Source: Iris pallida (taxonomy: Eukaryota > Streptophyta > Magnoliopsida > Asparagales > Iridaceae). From it: DNA of 64,000 nucleotides. This document shows, piece after piece, positions 61,095 through 64,000 of the stretch. The position numbers and the translations under genes are program-made. Location: NCBI GenBank assembly GCA_029216955.1, contig JANAVB010044018.1:1776359-1840358 (forward strand). The letters run 5' to 3'. Each line of letters starts with the position of its first letter. The first letter of the stretch is position 1. The notes beneath the pieces were generated by a model, which saw only the letters and a program-made list of their open reading frames with translations, searched no databases and was not told the origin of the DNA.

Positions 61095-64000
61095 ATGGCT
61101 CCTAAGTCTTCCAAAGTCATCTTCGTCGCCGCGAAGGGCAAGAGGGTGACGTCTTCGTCGGCCGTCGAGCCCGAAGCGCCCGAAGTGCCCTCTGATGTTC
61201 GTCCTGCTTTCAATGGTAAGGGTTGCATTTGAATCTTGAGAACCCATGGCTCTATTGCATATTTATGCACAAGCCTCCACCCAAGTTGATGGCAGAGCCG
61301 CATATGCTGTATGGGCTGCATGACCTTCTCATACCCGAGCCGTATAGAAAATATCCCATGTTTGAACCGCATGAGAAGGATTTAAGTCTCTAGATAAAAA
61401 CCGCATAAAGTCTCCTCTAAACGGAGCCGCATATGTTTCTAGCAGGCTGAACCGCATGGCATTTTACGCCGCATGAGCTCTTCTGTTAGAACTGCGTATA
61501 TTCATCTGATCCGCATAAGCTATCGAGCTAGTGTCATATGGAACTCCCGTCTGATTTGGGCCGCATGAGACTGTGTTGACTCGAACCGCATAGGCTTTCT
61601 CGAAACCGCATCTTCTAAGACCTAATTGGAATGGAGCCGCATAAGGCTTTGTTGACCCGAATCGCATAGGCTCGTGGGAGCTTCTTTATTCAGTGATTTT
61701 TTTCTTTAACCATCTTTTAATCCTGTTTCTCTTTGTCCTTTTTTTCAGTGAACCTCCCAACCAACCCAGCAGGAGAGCTTCTTGTGGGTTCAGCTCAGTT
61801 CGCCGTGGACGTGCGGCTTGATGACTTAATCCGTCGTATAGTAGATCAGCTTCCCACTAATGAACCTAGGGAGAGGGTGGCTGCCATTAATAACCAACCT
61901 TTCCACTTTCTTTGTTCAATGATGAATTCGGAGAAGCTGGATGGAGAATATCTGAAGCCGGCTTTTCTCTTTGGGACGCCCTTTCCATAAAGAACTTTCG
62001 ATTGCTGGATGTTTCAGAGCACTGGGATTTTTCTGTAGACGGACTAGAGATTCATATCCCCGAGATGGAGCGGCATTATCCTCTCTCAAGGTTTACCGTT
62101 GGGCAGGACAATGGTGGGCTCCCTGACTCCTACCCAACAGGGAATGTTTGTGAGCAACATCCACTACAACAGGCGCACGGGTTTAGTATGTGCGGGCAAG
62201 GAATCAGTGAGTCGGACTGTGATGGGGCTGCTCCCTGGCACTTTTGTAAACAATATCGGCCCTAATTTTACTTTCACTCTAGCTGATACCTTTCTGAATC
62301 AGCTTGCTCGCAAGGGGTCTTATCCCGTGGACAGGTTGTCGCTGCTGAACTGGATCAACCCTATTCCTACATGGGCTAATCTTACCTCATGGATCTTGAG
62401 GAAGTATGTGGAATACCTTCGGGAAATTGACCTCTACTACGCCGTCAGGGGTACCTGCTACGGGTTGCCCATTAACAAGCCTTTGTTTATGGCTCTTTTG
62501 GAGCTGTATAATCGGCGTACAGGGACTTTCTTTGCCCCCGGAGGAGGGCTGGGGCTTGCTCTCCATGAGATGCACGCTGTTTCTAGATTGCCGTGGGAAA
62601 GTGAAGCTTTTGAAGCATATACACCGACGAACGAAGAATTCGAAGACCTGGATCGACGATTTCCTGGTTTCGTCGCCGTGTACCAAGAACTGTTGTGCCA
62701 TCATAGCGCCTGCCACCAGATGGCTATCAAGAAAGAAAATAGCTCAGAAAGGAGCGCCCCTCACACTACGGCCTGGGTTTTGTATCTTTTCAAGTTGTGT
62801 CCCTCCGGCCAAGTTTCGTCTCGACATCCTCGAACCCCGGAGGAGGTGAAGGACATGATGTTGAAGGTCAAAAGGTCGAGGTCTACCCATGACCGGTTCG
62901 GAAGTCGCACTGACTCCCTCAGTTACTTCCACTATGGTACCCGGGAGATGTCCGATAAAGCGATTTTAGCTGGGTTCTTGATGGTGTGACTACGCAATTG
63001 CGTAGTCTCGGGTGGCACGGGTTCTATGGAAAGGATCAACCGCCATTTCATTCTTTCTGCTGTGAAATTGGTCTTCAAGGTAAGACTGGCGCTCCTTCCG
63101 GCCATGGTGTGTAGCATACACCACGGCCTTCGCGCCTTTTCATCCAAAGTCATTGCTCGTGATGTGACGATGGACTTTGAACGGATAGAACTACCATACC
63201 ACTACCTCATGGGGTGGTTATTAATGCACTACCGGTCGTTGATGAGGCCAGGAACCGAAGAAGATGTTACTACTGCCGACGCCTTCATTTTTCAATACCG
63301 TCACCAGCCTTGGGAACACGATACTATGCCGGCCTGCCGGAGGGCGTTGGCGAGGGTTGACGGGCCCGAGTTCTTCGTATCTCTCCCTGAATTTACCCCT
63401 AGAGAAGTGAGGAGGGTACACGTTGACGGCGTTGACCCTTCCCAACTTTTATCTGAGAAGATGCTTCTTTGGTTACGCAACATCCGCCCTGCGCACCTGG
63501 TGTACCGTTATCGGAATAAAGTATACATGGAGCCTTATCTGCCCAGTAGATTTTCCCGTCAGTTTGGGTATAGTCAATTGTTCCTGGATCGTCCTAGTGC
63601 TTGTTTAAGCTTTGAGGGCAGTATACTCGATGGCGTCCGGGCTTGGCATTATTATAATGCGGCCCATACCCGAGCCAGCTTCTCAGTCCCCGATGCCAAA
63701 ATGGCAGGGGATATCTTGTATATAGCGGCCCTTTATCATGTTGCAGCGAGCAAGCCTCCTGTCGATTTTGATATAAATACTAGCTTCATCGCTGGCACCG
63801 GTTTGGCTGAGAAGCCAGAGGGATCCAAGAAGAGGAAGAGGGGGGCGAACAGGGTTCCTGCGCCGGACTCAGAGTCCACCAGGGCGGATGAGGAAGATGA
63901 CGACCAAGATGCCGATGACTCATCTCATTCTTCGGACGAGGAAGTTGGGAATCAATCCCCTGTCGTGCCGGCTGAAAGGGCTGCGGGTCAACCGTCTACT
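61095..64000 (+). CDS. Antisense gene of element G (PMD-like), partial at window end
   Basis: Second copy of the gene at 44768. Exon 1 begins MAPKSSKVIFVAAKGKRV; the first intron ends before VNLPTNPAGELLVGS near 61,749. The mobile-domain-like blocks are present (FFAPGGGLGLAL, VSRLPWESEAFEAY). TGA replaces the Trp codon after LAGFLMV at about 62,987, where F is open. In turn G keeps the reading frame at about 63,410 that F has lost by a 1-bp deletion. Basic KKRKRGANR and acidic stretches follow to the window end. The coiled-coil exon is outside. Confidence 0.65.

Larger units (their letters stand above)
60648..64000 (-). mobile_element. Element G: second Tat internal region in tandem with F, cut by the window end
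   Basis: From the shared LTR on, the sequence repeats 44,321-47,681 with a few percent difference to the last base of the window. It begins with the same polypurine tract (minus-strand CTTTGAAGGGGGTCT, 60648-60662), antisense promoter and antisense gene. No target duplication separates it from the LTR. The rest of G, including any second 5' LTR, is outside. Confidence 0.88.

Noticed and set aside
59217..64000. Segmental duplication of a host locus rather than a tandem element
   Set aside because: The duplicated block starts exactly at an LTR edge and carries the polypurine tract and internal genes of the same element; no host sequence is included.

Overview
This is nuclear DNA of a flowering plant, probably from a retrotransposon-packed, gene-poor (pericentromeric-type) region. 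I found no host gene, tRNA or rRNA. Everything recognisable is a transposable element: Ty3/Gypsy Tat-lineage and Tekay/Del-like elements with long LTRs, a Ty1/Copia element and an L1-type LINE. The spliced genes with GT..AG introns, TATA boxes and plant LINE domains argue for an angiosperm; the species cannot be named from the sequence.

Layout. (1) 1-361 is an AT microsatellite, inferred to be part of the interrupted 5' LTR of element A. (2) A minus-strand L1-like LINE runs from ~17,650 down to ~363. It is split by element B, a 12.5 kb Tat-like LTR retrotransposon (1852-14326) with 954-bp LTRs and a perfect 5-bp target duplication (TACAC). (3) 17,651-26,774 is Tekay-like element A, plus strand, with ~4.0 kb LTRs; most of its coding sequence is gone. 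(4) 26,775-~31,240 is Copia element D, minus strand, cut by A inside its integrase. (5) ~31,242-40,248 is Tekay-like element E, minus strand, with ~3.9 kb LTRs around only ~1.2 kb of internal DNA. (6) 40,249-42,890 is a fragment of Tat-like element C, plus strand (protease to RNase H), cut by E on its left and by F on its right. (7) 42,891-60,647 is F, a 17.8 kb Tat-lineage element on the minus strand with 1.43 kb LTRs. (8) Past the right LTR of F a second, nearly identical internal region (G) starts at once and runs to the window end, so F and G form a tandem array sharing an LTR. The nesting order is B in LINE in A in D, and E in C. LTR divergence by eye (B ~1.5%, A a few percent, E ~10%) fits the order of insertion.

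The most interesting system is in the two Tat-like elements B and F (and G). Each has (i) an extra ORF1 before gag whose start codon lies inside the LTR and whose N-terminus is encoded by the tRNA primer-binding site; (ii) a spliced gene in antisense orientation between the sense genes and the 3' LTR, with its own TATA box, introns (one of 78 bp in each element) and a C-terminal coiled coil; in F/G this gene also encodes a plant-mobile-domain-like region; (iii) a private short DNA word scattered in the LTR and again in ORF1 (GCCGCAT in F/G, CACGC-type in B). This resembles a self-encoded regulator acting on dispersed sites in its own element, but that function is inference. B is the youngest element and lacks reverse transcriptase, RNase H and integrase, so it must have been mobilised in trans.
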